A stretch of 64,000 nucleotides of DNA from Algoriphagus litoralis (GTDB taxonomy: Bacteria; Bacteroidota; Bacteroidia; Cytophagales; Cyclobacteriaceae): positions 1-64,000 of the forward strand of contig NZ_QGOL01000015.1 in the NCBI RefSeq assembly GCF_003259255.1. The letters run 5' to 3'. The notes under the pieces were generated by a model that saw nothing but the letters and a program-made list of their open reading frames with translations, searched no databases and was not told the origin of the DNA. The translations under genes and the position numbers were made by a program. Positions 53,673 through 63,067 of the stretch are shown piece after piece (position 1 is the stretch's first letter; each line of letters starts with the position of its first letter).

Positions 53673-55370
53673 TTGAGGTTTATCCGGAAAAACTGGCGAC
53701 TTTATTGTCAAGTCATTGTGGGAGTAGGCTTATTTACCATTGGAACGGCAAGTGGGCAAACGTTGTCGGCCGGTTTTCCAGTAATAGAAGAAGCTGTGAG
53801 GAGAAATCAGTTATTGGGAGATTCTACATTCCAAGGATCATTTTCTTTGAGGCCTTTGGGGGTTTCCCAGCGAGGAGATATTCCTATTTTTAAAAAGCTA
53901 TTTGGTAATGGGAAATCCGATTTAACCGGTACGACCTCCAGAAATTATTTTCGCGCTATACCGTTTAGGCAAACGCTAGCTTTTAACTCCAAAAGACCCT
54001 ATGGATGGGGAAATGGCCCAATGGTTCCAAATGTTGGATTTCAAACGTATACCCAGCTTGGTTTTGCGACTAAACTCTCGATACTCAACATTCAATTTGC
54101 ACCGGAATTTGTGTGGTCGCAGAATAAACCCTACCAAGGCTTTGAATCTTCAATTCCCTCAGTCATAAATGCAAAATACAGGTACTGGAGTTTTGGCGAT
54201 TACCCAGAACGGTTTGGATCTGGTCCCACAACATTGTTTTGGTGGGGACAATCCAAAGCTACACTTCAAGTTGGATTTTTGGAGACCGGTATCTCTACCG
54301 AAAATATCTGGTGGGGTCCTGGACAGTTTAGTGCATTGACATTTTCTAACAACTCCAGGAGTTTCCCTCACTTAACTTTAAGGAGCCGCCGTCCGGCAAA
54401 CACTTTCTTGGGAATTTTTGAAGGAGAATTGATCATGGGACGGTTAGAAGATTCAGGTATTCCACCTTCGCAGATTACGCAGTTAAACGAGGATTATTTT
54501 TTTAAATTCTCTGGTGATTATAAATACTTAAATGCATTAACCATCACCTATCAGCCAAAATGGCTTTCTGGTCTATCCTTCGGATTTACCCGAACCCACC
54601 AGCAGTACTCAGAGCAAATGGGCAATACTTTTTCTGATTATTTACCTGTATTTGAGCCCTTTCAAAAAAAAGTATACGGTTTTGACAGAGATGCCGAAGG
54701 AAGAGATCAACAGTTTACTTTTTTTGGTAGATGGGCTATACCCAAAGGTAAATCTGAGGTTTATTTTGAATACGGCAGAAGAGATCATGCTTTTGATTGG
54801 AGGGAAGCTTTTTTAAACCCCGAGCATGCCCGAGCATATCTGTTTGGGTTTCAAAAATTATGGGCTACAGCTACTCCTGGAAGGAATGTTCAGGTCAGAG
54901 CAGAAATGCTTCACCAGCAGGAATCAATCAACCGAATAATCCGATATGCAGGATTGGGTGGGGGATATACTTGGAATACCCATGGACAGGCTAGGGGATT
55001 TACCAATTTCGGAGAAGCTTTGGGCACTGGTCCTGGGGTAGGCTCCAATGTTCAAACTATTGAAATCTCACTGGTAGATGGGCTTAACAAGAAAGGACTG
55101 GTGTTGGAAAGGCTTGAAAATCATCAAGATGCTTATTATAGAGCCTTTGGAAACTTCAATTCAGGCGTTGATCCTTGGGTTGATTTGAGTATGGGGATTT
55201 TATGGGATCACCAGGTTGGTGATTTGGTAGTGAGTACTCGAAGTCAATTTATTTATGCTTTAAATTATCAATGGCAAACTTCTCCTACCTTAACTAAAGA
55301 TTTTAATTCGGGTAAGAATCTCTTGGCATTTTTCGGTCAGGTTCATTTGATTTACCATTTTGGAAAATAG
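53673..55370 (+). CDS. wzi: Capsule assembly outer-membrane protein Wzi
   Basis: A 565-residue outer-membrane beta-barrel of the Wzi family in Bacteroidota. Typical parts include LSAGFPVIEEAVRRNQLLGDS, RPYGWGNGPMVPNVGFQTY, ENIWWGPGQFSALTFSNNS, FPHLTLRSRRPANTFLG and the last strand HLIYHFGK. Wzi helps hold capsule polymer at the cell surface. TTG 53673 gives a clean signal peptide (RFIRKNWRLYCQVIVGVGLF to ASGQ); an ATG at 53571 in the same frame would overlap the divergent beta-helix gene by 59 bases and is less likely. Its promoter must lie in the divergent gap or within this 5' area. Confidence 0.87.
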   Translation: MRFIRKNWRLYCQVIVGVGLFTIGTASGQTLSAGFPVIEEAVRRNQLLGDSTFQGSFSLRPLGVSQRGDIPIFKKLFGNGKSDLTGTTSRNYFRAIPFRQTLAFNSKRPYGWGNGPMVPNVGFQTYTQLGFATKLSILNIQFAPEFVWSQNKPYQGFESSIPSVINAKYRYWSFGDYPERFGSGPTTLFWWGQSKATLQVGFLETGISTENIWWGPGQFSALTFSNNSRSFPHLTLRSRRPANTFLGIFEGELIMGRLEDSGIPPSQITQLNEDYFFKFSGDYKYLNALTITYQPKWLSGLSFGFTRTHQQYSEQMGNTFSDYLPVFEPFQKKVYGFDRDAEGRDQQFTFFGRWAIPKGKSEVYFEYGRRDHAFDWREAFLNPEHARAYLFGFQKLWATATPGRNVQVRAEMLHQQESINRIIRYAGLGGGYTWNTHGQARGFTNFGEALGTGPGVGSNVQTIEISLVDGLNKKGLVLERLENHQDAYYRAFGNFNSGVDPWVDLSMGILWDHQVGDLVVSTRSQFIYALNYQWQTSPTLTKDFNSGKNLLAFFGQVHLIYHFGK

Positions 55371-55421
55371 CTCGAATTCTCTGTCCAAAATATTTAGGAA
55401 TGTTGTGATCTCAATCCTTAG

Positions 55422-55444
55422 TGAGTAATTTTGGTACTCATTAT
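55422..55444 (+). promoter_or_regulatory. Operator copy 2, shared with operon A promoter
   Basis: TGAGTA, two bases, TTTG, one base, TACTCATTAT, 20 of 23 positions the same as 35307-35329. In both copies the TA of the left arm is also the TA of the TAnnTTTG box, so binding would block polymerase. Confidence 0.65.
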
Positions 55445-55522
55445 AGAGTTAGGTCTTTGATTTTTTAAGTCTTCCTAGGATAAAAAATCAATTTCAAACG
55501 ATTAAGAGGAGCTAAGTCCCCC

Positions 55523-55545
55523 TGTGACTGAAGGGGCGAAGCTGT
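55523..55545 (+). promoter_or_regulatory. ops/JUMPstart-like leader element, operon B
   Basis: TGTGAC, one base, GAA, one base, GGGCGAAGCTGT, 21 of 23 the same as at 35904-35926; about 44 bases before the first ATG. Here CCCC 7-11 bases upstream may pair with GGGG across the element. Confidence 0.6.
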
Positions 55546-55588
55546 TTAGGATATTCTCATTTTTATTACCCATTCAAAATAAATAGTC

Positions 55589-56893
55589 ATGTTGACACCA
55601 ATTCAGGATTGTAAAATTGCCATCATCGGATTAGGCTATGTTGGACTACCCTTGGCGGTAGAATTTGCCAAGAAGTTTCCGGTTGTGGGATTCGATATAG
55701 ACCAGAAGAGAATTGCTGACCTTTACCTTGGCAAAGATTTTACTCTGGAAGTAGATGATGAGTTACTGGGCTCTGTCATCACAACTGAACCTCTCCAACC
55801 CGGCGCAACTGGCCTTTACCCGACTTTTGATTCGGAGGCATTGCTAGACTGCCAAGTATATATCGTTACCGTACCTACCCCTACAGATAAATACAACAGG
55901 CCAGTCCTCACGCCCATGCTCAAGGCTTCTGAGAATATCGGGAAGTACCTGAAAAAAGGCGATGTCGTCATCTATGAGTCGACTGTCTATCCTGGAGTGA
56001 CTGAAGATGAATGCGTCCCCGTACTTGAAAAAGTCTCTGGTCTGAAGTTCAACAAAGATTTCTTCGCTGGCTACTCTCCAGAACGCATCAATCCAGGCGA
56101 TAAAGAGCATACCGTATCCAAAATCCTCAAAGTAACCTCAGGTAGCACTCCCGAAGTTGCAGAATACGTGGATCAACTCTACAGACAGGTGATCATAGCC
56201 GGTACGCATAAAGCCTCCAGCATTAAAGTAGCAGAAGCTGCTAAAGTCATCGAAAATTCTCAACGGGATATCAATATTGCCTTTGTCAATGAGCTTTCGA
56301 AGATTTTCAATCTACTAGGGATAGACACGCATGAGGTATTGGAAGCTGCTGGGACGAAATGGAATTTCCTCAAATTCAAGCCCGGACTGGTGGGCGGACA
56401 TTGCATCGGTGTGGATCCATTTTACCTTGCCCAAAAGGCACAGGAAGTAGGCTATCACCCTGAGATTATTCTTGCAGGACGGCGTTTAAATGACAGCATG
56501 GGCAAGCATGTGGCCACTGAGGTCATCAAACTAATGATGCGAAAAGATCTCAAGGTCATTGATTCCAAAGTTCTGATCCTTGGCTTTACCTTCAAAGAGG
56601 ATTGCCCCGATGTCAGGAATACCCGGGTAATCGACATTTACAAGGAATTGAAATCCTTTGATATGGACGTAGATGTGTACGATCCATGGGCAAATGCGGC
56701 GGAAGTCAAACACGAATATGGGATAGATATCATTACTGGAGAAAAAGCCCCATCTTTGACCAACTATTCCGCTGTGATCCTGGCAGTAGCCCATAAGCAA
56801 TTTTCAGGTATGGAAATTCAAAAGTCAGCCTCACAGGTAGTATTTGATGTAAAAGGATTTTTAGAAAAAAATAGGGTAGATGCAAGGTTATAA
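55589..56893 (+). CDS. UDP-N-acetyl-hexosamine 6-dehydrogenase, TviB/WbpO-like
   Basis: A 434-residue nucleotide-sugar dehydrogenase. NAD-binding [11 protein letters not shown] lies near residue 13, and the Cys C272 is in [13 protein letters not shown], which with SPERINPGD and [16 protein letters not shown] favours the TviB/WbpO subfamily oxidising UDP-GlcNAc or UDP-GalNAc to the uronic acid. Clearly different from Ugd at 38642. First gene of operon B. Confidence 0.9.
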   Translation: MLTPIQDCKIAIIGLGYVGLPLAVEFAKKFPVVGFDIDQKRIADLYLGKDFTLEVDDELLGSVITTEPLQPGATGLYPTFDSEALLDCQVYIVTVPTPTDKYNRPVLTPMLKASENIGKYLKKGDVVIYESTVYPGVTEDECVPVLEKVSGLKFNKDFFAGYSPERINPGDKEHTVSKILKVTSGSTPEVAEYVDQLYRQVIIAGTHKASSIKVAEAAKVIENSQRDINIAFVNELSKIFNLLGIDTHEVLEAAGTKWNFLKFKPGLVGGHCIGVDPFYLAQKAQEVGYHPEIILAGRRLNDSMGKHVATEVIKLMMRKDLKVIDSKVLILGFTFKEDCPDVRNTRVIDIYKELKSFDMDVDVYDPWANAAEVKHEYGIDIITGEKAPSLTNYSAVILAVAHKQFSGMEIQKSASQVVFDVKGFLEKNRVDARL

Positions 56894-56933
56894 TTTAAAT
56901 TTTAACTTGCCGAAAAATTAAAAAACCACCAAA

Positions 56934-57764
56934 ATGAAATTTGATTTGAAAAGTGTTCTGGTCTGTCTAGGCTTCGTTTTTTTGATATCCTCCTGTGTAT
57001 CCAACAAGAAGTTGATCTACATGCAAGAATTGGAAGACTCCATGGGTCCTCTGGTAGAATCCAGTAAAAAATATCCGTATGTCAGTGAAGAATACCTACT
57101 GCAAGTCAATGATATCGTAGAGATCAACATAAAAACCACAGATGAGAAATTGAATCTTGTTTTTGGTGCAGTATCCAACGACTCTCAAAATCAGGCAGCG
57201 ATGGCTGGTGGACAGGGAGCCGGGGATGCGTTTTTTATGAACGGCTACACCATTGATGACGAGGGAATGGTAGAAATACCTTTACTGGGTAAAATCAAAA
57301 TCTCCGGGATTACCACAGAGGAGACCAAGCAATTGGTGGAAAAGGAAGTCCTGAAATACATCAATCAAAATGAATTTTTCGTCCGAGTTCGGTTGGGAGG
57401 AATTCGGTTCAGTGCTTTGGGGGAATTCAATAAATCCGGAAAATATACCATCCTTCAGAATCGGGTTACCATATATGAAGCCATAGCCTTTGCGGGAGAT
57501 CTGAGTAAAGTGGCCAAGCGTGACGAGATTCTGTTGGTCAGACAATATCCCGATGGATCCCAAATCCATAAAATCAACCTTCTGGACCGCGATTTATTGG
57601 GTTCTGAGTATTTCTTTCTCAAACCAAATGACATGATTTATGCTGAACCCATGAAGGTCAGAGAAATCGGAGCAGGAAATACCCTAGTGGAAACACTTAC
57701 GCTTTTGACTACTTCAATTACAGCCATTGCGCTCATCCTTACTCTTATTCAAAACAACAATTAA
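56934..57764 (+). CDS. wza: Wza-type polysaccharide export lipoprotein
   Basis: A 276-residue outer-membrane lipoprotein with lipobox LISSC (C21). Poly_export domain (YLLQVNDIVEINIKTTDE), a flexible Gly/Gln part (NQAAMAGGQGAGD), TIDDEGMVEIPLLGKIKISG and one SLBB repeat (FSALGEFNKSGKY), with a hydrophobic C-terminal helix. It forms the outer-membrane channel with the Wzc next door; 10 bases separate the two genes. Confidence 0.9.
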   Translation: MKFDLKSVLVCLGFVFLISSCVSNKKLIYMQELEDSMGPLVESSKKYPYVSEEYLLQVNDIVEINIKTTDEKLNLVFGAVSNDSQNQAAMAGGQGAGDAFFMNGYTIDDEGMVEIPLLGKIKISGITTEETKQLVEKEVLKYINQNEFFVRVRLGGIRFSALGEFNKSGKYTILQNRVTIYEAIAFAGDLSKVAKRDEILLVRQYPDGSQIHKINLLDRDLLGSEYFFLKPNDMIYAEPMKVREIGAGNTLVETLTLLTTSITAIALILTLIQNNN

Positions 57765-57773
57765 TTCCGCTTT

Positions 57774-60158
57774 ATGAGCATCGATCAGGAAGATAAAGAC
57801 CTTTTTCACGAAGAGGATAGTAGTTTTGATTTAAAGGCCATTTTGCCAAAAATTCTGAAAATTTGGCCTTGGATCATATTAAGTTTGATTTTGGCCTGTT
57901 CAATGGCCTTTTACATTACGCAGACTACTCCTCCTAGCTATAGAGTCTCCTCTAAGTTCTTTATCAAAGAAAATGAAAAGTCTATCTCCTTTTTCGAAAA
58001 CCCAACAATGGGTCAGGAGCAGGGGATGGGATTGACGAATGAAATGATCATTCTCAGATCCAGGCCAATTGCAGAAGCCACCCTTTCAAAATTAGATTTC
58101 CAAGTGGAATACTATGAAAAGGGGACTTTCATCAATAAGGAACTCTACAGACAGACGCCCATTGTAGTGGAAGCGGACTGGAAAGCACCTCAATTGTTGA
58201 ATGGATTGATCGAAATCAATTGGACTAAAATTGATGAGTTTCAAATTGTTTTCCCTCAGGAAAGTTACAGTCAGCTTTTTCCCGATGGCAGCTACGAAGT
58301 TGTAAGCAATCTGGAATCCAAGACATTCAAATTTGGGGAATGGGTAGAAACCCCTCAATTCAAATTGAAAATCAACAATACCTCAGGACAGGAATCTGGT
58401 TCCTCCATGTTTCTGCTGCGAGATAAAAACTTCCTGATCAATACCTATTCATTGGGGCTGATCATTGAGCTGGCTGAAAAGAATTCCTCCATTCTATCCT
58501 TAAGCTTAGTGGTCCAAAATAGAGCGAAGGGTGAAGCCTACCTCAATGCCTTAATGGAAACTTATCTCGAGTTGGAGCTCTTTGAGAAGAATGAAATTGC
58601 CAACAGGACAATTAATTTTATCGATTCCCAAGTAGCTGGCGTAGCAGATTCCCTGACATTCTTTGAGACCCAACTCCAGGATTTCAGATCCTCCAACCAG
58701 ACTTTCAACCTGAGCACAGAAAGCTCCGCTATTTTCAATCAACTGACAGAAATTGAGTCTCAGTTGGCAAATGAAAACCTGAAACGCAGATATTATCAGT
58801 CCCTAAAGGATTATTTGGTTCGAGAGAATTACAATGAAATTGTTGTTCCTTCCGGTTTGGGAATAGAAGATCCCTATTTGAATGGGCTCATTGAAAACCT
58901 ACTTGCAGTGCAGGTAGAACGATCCAGACTGATGGCTACCCAGACCGAACTTTCCCCTCAGGTCAAAGAAGCCAACAAAAAACTTTCTGATCTCAACAAA
59001 TCGATTTCTGAGATCTTGAATAACGTGGACCTCAACAATAAAATGTCCATCGAAGATCTTGAAAACAGAAAGCGAAACATTGAATCCTCTTTCCGATCGC
59101 TCCCTCAGGCTGAGCAAAACCTGATCAGAATTCAGAGACAAGCCACACTCAACGAGAATATTTACAACTTCTTATCTGAGCGAAGAGCTGAGTCCGCGAT
59201 CTCCAAAGCATCCAATACCCCTGCCAATAAAATCATTGAATACGCAAGGGCAGGTATGCTACAAGTAAGCCCCAAGCCAGGGCGAAATTACCTCGCTGCA
59301 ATATTTGCCGGTCTTTTGTTTCCAATTCTTTTTGTCTTTGCCAGAGAATTCTTCCAAACCAAAATCGAAGAACCGAAATATTTGGAGCGTAAGCTGAAAA
59401 TCCCTGTTCTTTCCACCATTCTTCAGAACAAAGGCAAAGAGAACCTAGTCGTCTTTGGTTCAGGAAAATCGGGAATAGCAGAAGGATTTAGATCACTCAG
59501 ATCCAACATCAAGTTCTTGGTCCCCAAGGAAAAGCAACTCACTTTCATGATCACCTCGACGATTTCGGGTGAAGGAAAGACATTTTGCGCCATGAACCTT
59601 GCCTCAGTATATTCCTTGACTGGTAAGAAAACTGTTCTTGTAGGTTGTGATATGCGTAAGCCAAAGATTTTCGAAGATTTTGGACTGAAGAATGATGTGG
59701 GTCTTTCAACATACCTCAGTGGACAAGAAGATGATTTCCTCAAGGTGGTAAAGCCAACCAAATTTGAAAATCTAGACTTGATCCTTTCTGGGCCTATTCC
59801 TCCAAACCCTTCTGAATTGTTGTTCTCTCCTAACTTTGAAGACCTCATCAACAAACTTAGGGAAACGTATGACGTCGTAATCCTCGATACTCCTCCGGTA
59901 GGTTTGGTGTCGGAGACACTCGATCTCCTGACAATGGTGGACTTTACACTTTTCGTATTCAGACAGGGTTATTCTGAAAAGGGCTTCATCGACGCAGTCA
60001 ATGGGTTGAAGGAACAAAAAGGCGTCAAAAACATTTACGCCATTTTCAATGGCCTAGATGCCAGCAAAGTATCCTATGGCGGATATGGGTATACCTACGG
60101 ATATGGGTATGGCTACTATGACGAGGATGTGAAAAAGAAAAAGAAATTCCGCATTTAA
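57774..60158 (+). CDS. wzc: Wzc-type tyrosine-protein kinase and chain-length regulator
   Basis: A 794-residue BY-kinase. N-terminal Wzz domain with TM helices near residues 37-55 and 500-520, coiled coil, GNVR-like region, then a cytoplasmic kinase with Walker A SGEGKT (598-603), Walker A' VLVGCDMRKPK and Walker B VVILDTPPVGL. The tail carries eight tyrosines within about 20 residues (SYGGYGYTYGYGYGYYDED), the autophosphorylation cluster. It controls the length and export of polymer by operon B. Confidence 0.94.
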   Translation: MSIDQEDKDLFHEEDSSFDLKAILPKILKIWPWIILSLILACSMAFYITQTTPPSYRVSSKFFIKENEKSISFFENPTMGQEQGMGLTNEMIILRSRPIAEATLSKLDFQVEYYEKGTFINKELYRQTPIVVEADWKAPQLLNGLIEINWTKIDEFQIVFPQESYSQLFPDGSYEVVSNLESKTFKFGEWVETPQFKLKINNTSGQESGSSMFLLRDKNFLINTYSLGLIIELAEKNSSILSLSLVVQNRAKGEAYLNALMETYLELELFEKNEIANRTINFIDSQVAGVADSLTFFETQLQDFRSSNQTFNLSTESSAIFNQLTEIESQLANENLKRRYYQSLKDYLVRENYNEIVVPSGLGIEDPYLNGLIENLLAVQVERSRLMATQTELSPQVKEANKKLSDLNKSISEILNNVDLNNKMSIEDLENRKRNIESSFRSLPQAEQNLIRIQRQATLNENIYNFLSERRAESAISKASNTPANKIIEYARAGMLQVSPKPGRNYLAAIFAGLLFPILFVFAREFFQTKIEEPKYLERKLKIPVLSTILQNKGKENLVVFGSGKSGIAEGFRSLRSNIKFLVPKEKQLTFMITSTISGEGKTFCAMNLASVYSLTGKKTVLVGCDMRKPKIFEDFGLKNDVGLSTYLSGQEDDFLKVVKPTKFENLDLILSGPIPPNPSELLFSPNFEDLINKLRETYDVVILDTPPVGLVSETLDLLTMVDFTLFVFRQGYSEKGFIDAVNGLKEQKGVKNIYAIFNGLDASKVSYGGYGYTYGYGYGYYDEDVKKKKKFRI

Positions 60159-60167
60159 TTACCCTAA

Positions 60168-61961
60168 TTGAAAAAGTTCCTTCAAAAATACTTCAGGTAC
60201 TTCGCATTCTTCTACGAATACCTGGGGTACAAAGTCTTTTTACTTCTAGCTTCCAGCCTTTTGGTTGGGCTGCTTGATGGATTTGGATTGGCATTGTTTA
60301 TTCCGGTTTTCCAGATAGCAGCCGATGGAATCACCCAAGAAAACAGAGATGCTCTGGGCAATCTGGAATTTTTGTTGGACTGGATCGAAATGCTGGGATT
60401 TGGGCTCAACCTCAATGTAATTCTTGGAGTGATGGTTGCGCTTTTCTTCTTCAAATCTATCCTTAAATTCTACGATGGGATTTTCAAGACCAAACTTCAA
60501 ATGGAGTTTGTCAGAAAACTCAGGTATGAAATGGTCGATGGGCTTGGCGGAATGAGCTACAAAAACTTTTTGAATCTGGACGCCGGCAAAGTTCAAAATA
60601 CACTCTCCGGAGAGGTTTTTAAAGTCACCTACAGCTTCCTTACCTTTTTTAGTACCATCCAGTTTTTGGTTCTATTATTGGTCTATGTGGGCTTGGCAAT
60701 GCTGTCCAATTTCCAGTTTGCCATATTAGTCAGCATCGGAGGCTTTCTGTCAAATTTTATTTTCAAAATAATCTTCAAATTCACTGAAAAAGCCTCTGTG
60801 GGAGTGACTGCCTACAACCATGAGTTCCAGTCTTATCTGATTCAGGCAGTCCACAATTTCAAGTACCTAAAGGCCACCGATTATTTTGCTAAGTATAAAA
60901 ATAAGCTAAAGGCGATTATTGATTCCATCGAAGATCAACAAAAGAAGATTGGCGTCTACAGCGCTTTTTTGGGAGCCACTCGTGAGCCGATTGTCCTGAT
61001 TATAGTTGTAGCAGTAATCTTGATTCAAGTCAATTATCTGGGTGGGCAAATCGCCACGATCATGGCCAGTTTACTGTTTTTCTATCGCGCCTTGAATTAT
61101 GTGATTAGTCTCCAGACCAGTTGGCAGGGATTCGTGGCACATTATGGGGGAATTGTCGCTGCCATGGAGCTGATGGATGAGTTTAGGCTCATGAAGGAGC
61201 CCACCGAAAGCGTAAACAAAATTTCTAAAATCCACCAGATCGAAATTGCCAATCTAAACTTTGCCTATAATCCTCAGACCCCAGTCTTGAATCAGGTGAA
61301 TATCCGAATCGAAAACCTCAGCACTCTTGCTTTGGTAGGGGGATCAGGAAGTGGCAAGACGACGATGGTCAATTTGATTATAGGATTGCTGGAGCCTACT
61401 TCGGGCCATATTCTGGTCAATGGGAATGAGAGAGCCTATTTTGACAAATCTACCTATCGCATGAGATTTGGCTACATCACTCAGGAACCGGTGATCTTCA
61501 ATGATAATATTTTTAACAATGTCACCTTCTGGGATGAAAGAAATCCAGAAAATGAAAGGCGATTCAGAGAGGCCATCCGATTGGCAAACATTGAGTCTTT
61601 CGTAGAAAATCTCCCGGAAAAAGATCTGACTCGACTTGGCGACAATGGTATGCTCGTCAGTGGAGGTCAAAAACAACGCATCTCTATTGCACGAGAATTG
61701 TATAAAGAGGTGGATATCTTGATTCTGGATGAAGCTACCTCCGCGCTAGACAGCGAAACCGAAAGATCCATCCAAGAAAACATCGAAAACCTCAAAGGAA
61801 AGTATACCATCATCATTGTTGCCCACAGACTTAGTACAGTCAAAAAGGCCGATAAAATTCTGGTATTGAACAAAGGGATAGTTGATGGTGAAGGTTCTTT
61901 TGATCAACTGATAGACCAAAATCTTCTCTTCAAGAGAATGGTTGAACTCCAGGAGTTCTAA
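60168..61961 (+). CDS. ABC transporter (TM plus ATPase), putative lipid-linked oligosaccharide flippase
   Basis: A 597-residue half-transporter with six transmembrane helices and one ATPase domain. Walker A GGSGSGKTT (about 391-399), Q-loop ITQEPVIF, signature VSGGQKQRIS, Walker B DILILDEATSALD and H-loop VAHRLS are all present. It resembles PglK/WlaB-type flippases. It starts at TTG 60168, 9 bases after wzc; the later genes need it. Its presence beside operon A's Wzx suggests each operon has its own flippase. Confidence 0.88.
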   Translation: MKKFLQKYFRYFAFFYEYLGYKVFLLLASSLLVGLLDGFGLALFIPVFQIAADGITQENRDALGNLEFLLDWIEMLGFGLNLNVILGVMVALFFFKSILKFYDGIFKTKLQMEFVRKLRYEMVDGLGGMSYKNFLNLDAGKVQNTLSGEVFKVTYSFLTFFSTIQFLVLLLVYVGLAMLSNFQFAILVSIGGFLSNFIFKIIFKFTEKASVGVTAYNHEFQSYLIQAVHNFKYLKATDYFAKYKNKLKAIIDSIEDQQKKIGVYSAFLGATREPIVLIIVVAVILIQVNYLGGQIATIMASLLFFYRALNYVISLQTSWQGFVAHYGGIVAAMELMDEFRLMKEPTESVNKISKIHQIEIANLNFAYNPQTPVLNQVNIRIENLSTLALVGGSGSGKTTMVNLIIGLLEPTSGHILVNGNERAYFDKSTYRMRFGYITQEPVIFNDNIFNNVTFWDERNPENERRFREAIRLANIESFVENLPEKDLTRLGDNGMLVSGGQKQRISIARELYKEVDILILDEATSALDSETERSIQENIENLKGKYTIIIVAHRLSTVKKADKILVLNKGIVDGEGSFDQLIDQNLLFKRMVELQEF

Positions 61962-61970
61962 AATCCAAGC

Positions 61971-63065
61971 ATGCAAAAAGTAAAAATCCTAATTAGTGGA
62001 TTAGGCTTACCTCCACACGTGATGGGGAGTTGGTTGTTTCGAATTCATCAGTTTCAGACCAACTTGAATTACTTTGATTTCATCCTTTCTCCGACCACGA
62101 AAGCTGACGAGCGCTATATTTTTTGCAAGAAAAAGAGCCTGAACATCTGGAATAAATTCCAAAAACCACATTCTCAAATCACATATGCGGCTTCAGATTA
62201 TGTGGAGGCTTGCAAAAGACTTGGCCAAGGCAATACGCCGCTGCAAATCGTAGTCATGGATGACAGTTCCTTGCTTCAGGCTATCTGCCAGATCAAGGAT
62301 TCTTTTCCTCAGGGTTCAGAGATCGTTTTTTCTTTTCACGGACATTGGCTCATCAATCCCAACAATGTTCTCGAAAAAGTGGACAAGGTCCTCTTTCTGA
62401 CCAAGTCAGGATATAGGAAGTCTTTTCAAGCCAATTTCCAATTTACCCCTCAGGCATTTATCGTTGGCAATGGGGTCGAAGATGGTCTGTTTTTTCCACT
62501 AGATCCACTCGAAAAAGCGAATCAAAAGCTAGCCATGGGATACAATTCAGCGGACAGAATTTTAATCTGGATGGCCAATTCTAGAAGGGTAAAGGGGCTC
62601 CATTTATTCAAAAAAATTGCGGGTGAAATCCTCAAAAAACACCCAGATACCAAAATTTTATCTATTGGGCACCAGCAGGATGATTCGATCACGCATCCCA
62701 ATTGGAAGCAGTTGGGTGTGCTGAAGCATGAAGACCTCGCAAAAAATCTGCAAATCGGGGATGTCTATTTCTTTACTTCTCTTTGGCAGGAGGGATTTGG
62801 GCTTTCTCTGGTGGAAGCTATGAAATGTGGCAACTGGGCAATTGCATCCAATGCCGGTGGGATCCCGGAGGTTTTGGCTGACCAATCCCGAGCCGCAATC
62901 GTAGATGACCCCAATATCGTAGAATCTTGGCTTGAGACGTATGAGACTTTGCTGTCCAGAATGGACACTGAGAACTTGGATTTCTCTAAAATAAAAACGC
63001 AATTGTCCGGATGGCATAGCTATTCGGACTGGCAAACCAGATTTTATAACGCATTGACCAACTAG
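61971..63065 (+). CDS. Family 4 glycosyltransferase
   Basis: A 364-residue GT-B enzyme. C-terminal half shows ILIWMANSRRVKGLHLF, ILSIGHQQDD, and SLWQEGFGLSLVEAMKCGNWAIASNAGGIPEV (E-x7-E type). Ten bases downstream of the ABC transporter. Donor and acceptor unknown. Confidence 0.88.
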   Translation: MQKVKILISGLGLPPHVMGSWLFRIHQFQTNLNYFDFILSPTTKADERYIFCKKKSLNIWNKFQKPHSQITYAASDYVEACKRLGQGNTPLQIVVMDDSSLLQAICQIKDSFPQGSEIVFSFHGHWLINPNNVLEKVDKVLFLTKSGYRKSFQANFQFTPQAFIVGNGVEDGLFFPLDPLEKANQKLAMGYNSADRILIWMANSRRVKGLHLFKKIAGEILKKHPDTKILSIGHQQDDSITHPNWKQLGVLKHEDLAKNLQIGDVYFFTSLWQEGFGLSLVEAMKCGNWAIASNAGGIPEVLADQSRAAIVDDPNIVESWLETYETLLSRMDTENLDFSKIKTQLSGWHSYSDWQTRFYNALTN

Positions 63066-63067
63066 CC

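Larger units (their letters stand above)
55371..55588 (+). promoter_or_regulatory. Untranslated leader and promoter region of capsule operon B
   Basis: Holds a -33/-7 promoter (TTG 55403-55405, 20 bases, TAATTTTG 55426-55433), an inverted repeat TGAGTA / TACTCA (55422-55427, 55435-55440) over the -7 box, and an ops-like element further down. The leader would be about 150 bases, unusually long for this genome. Confidence 0.6.
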
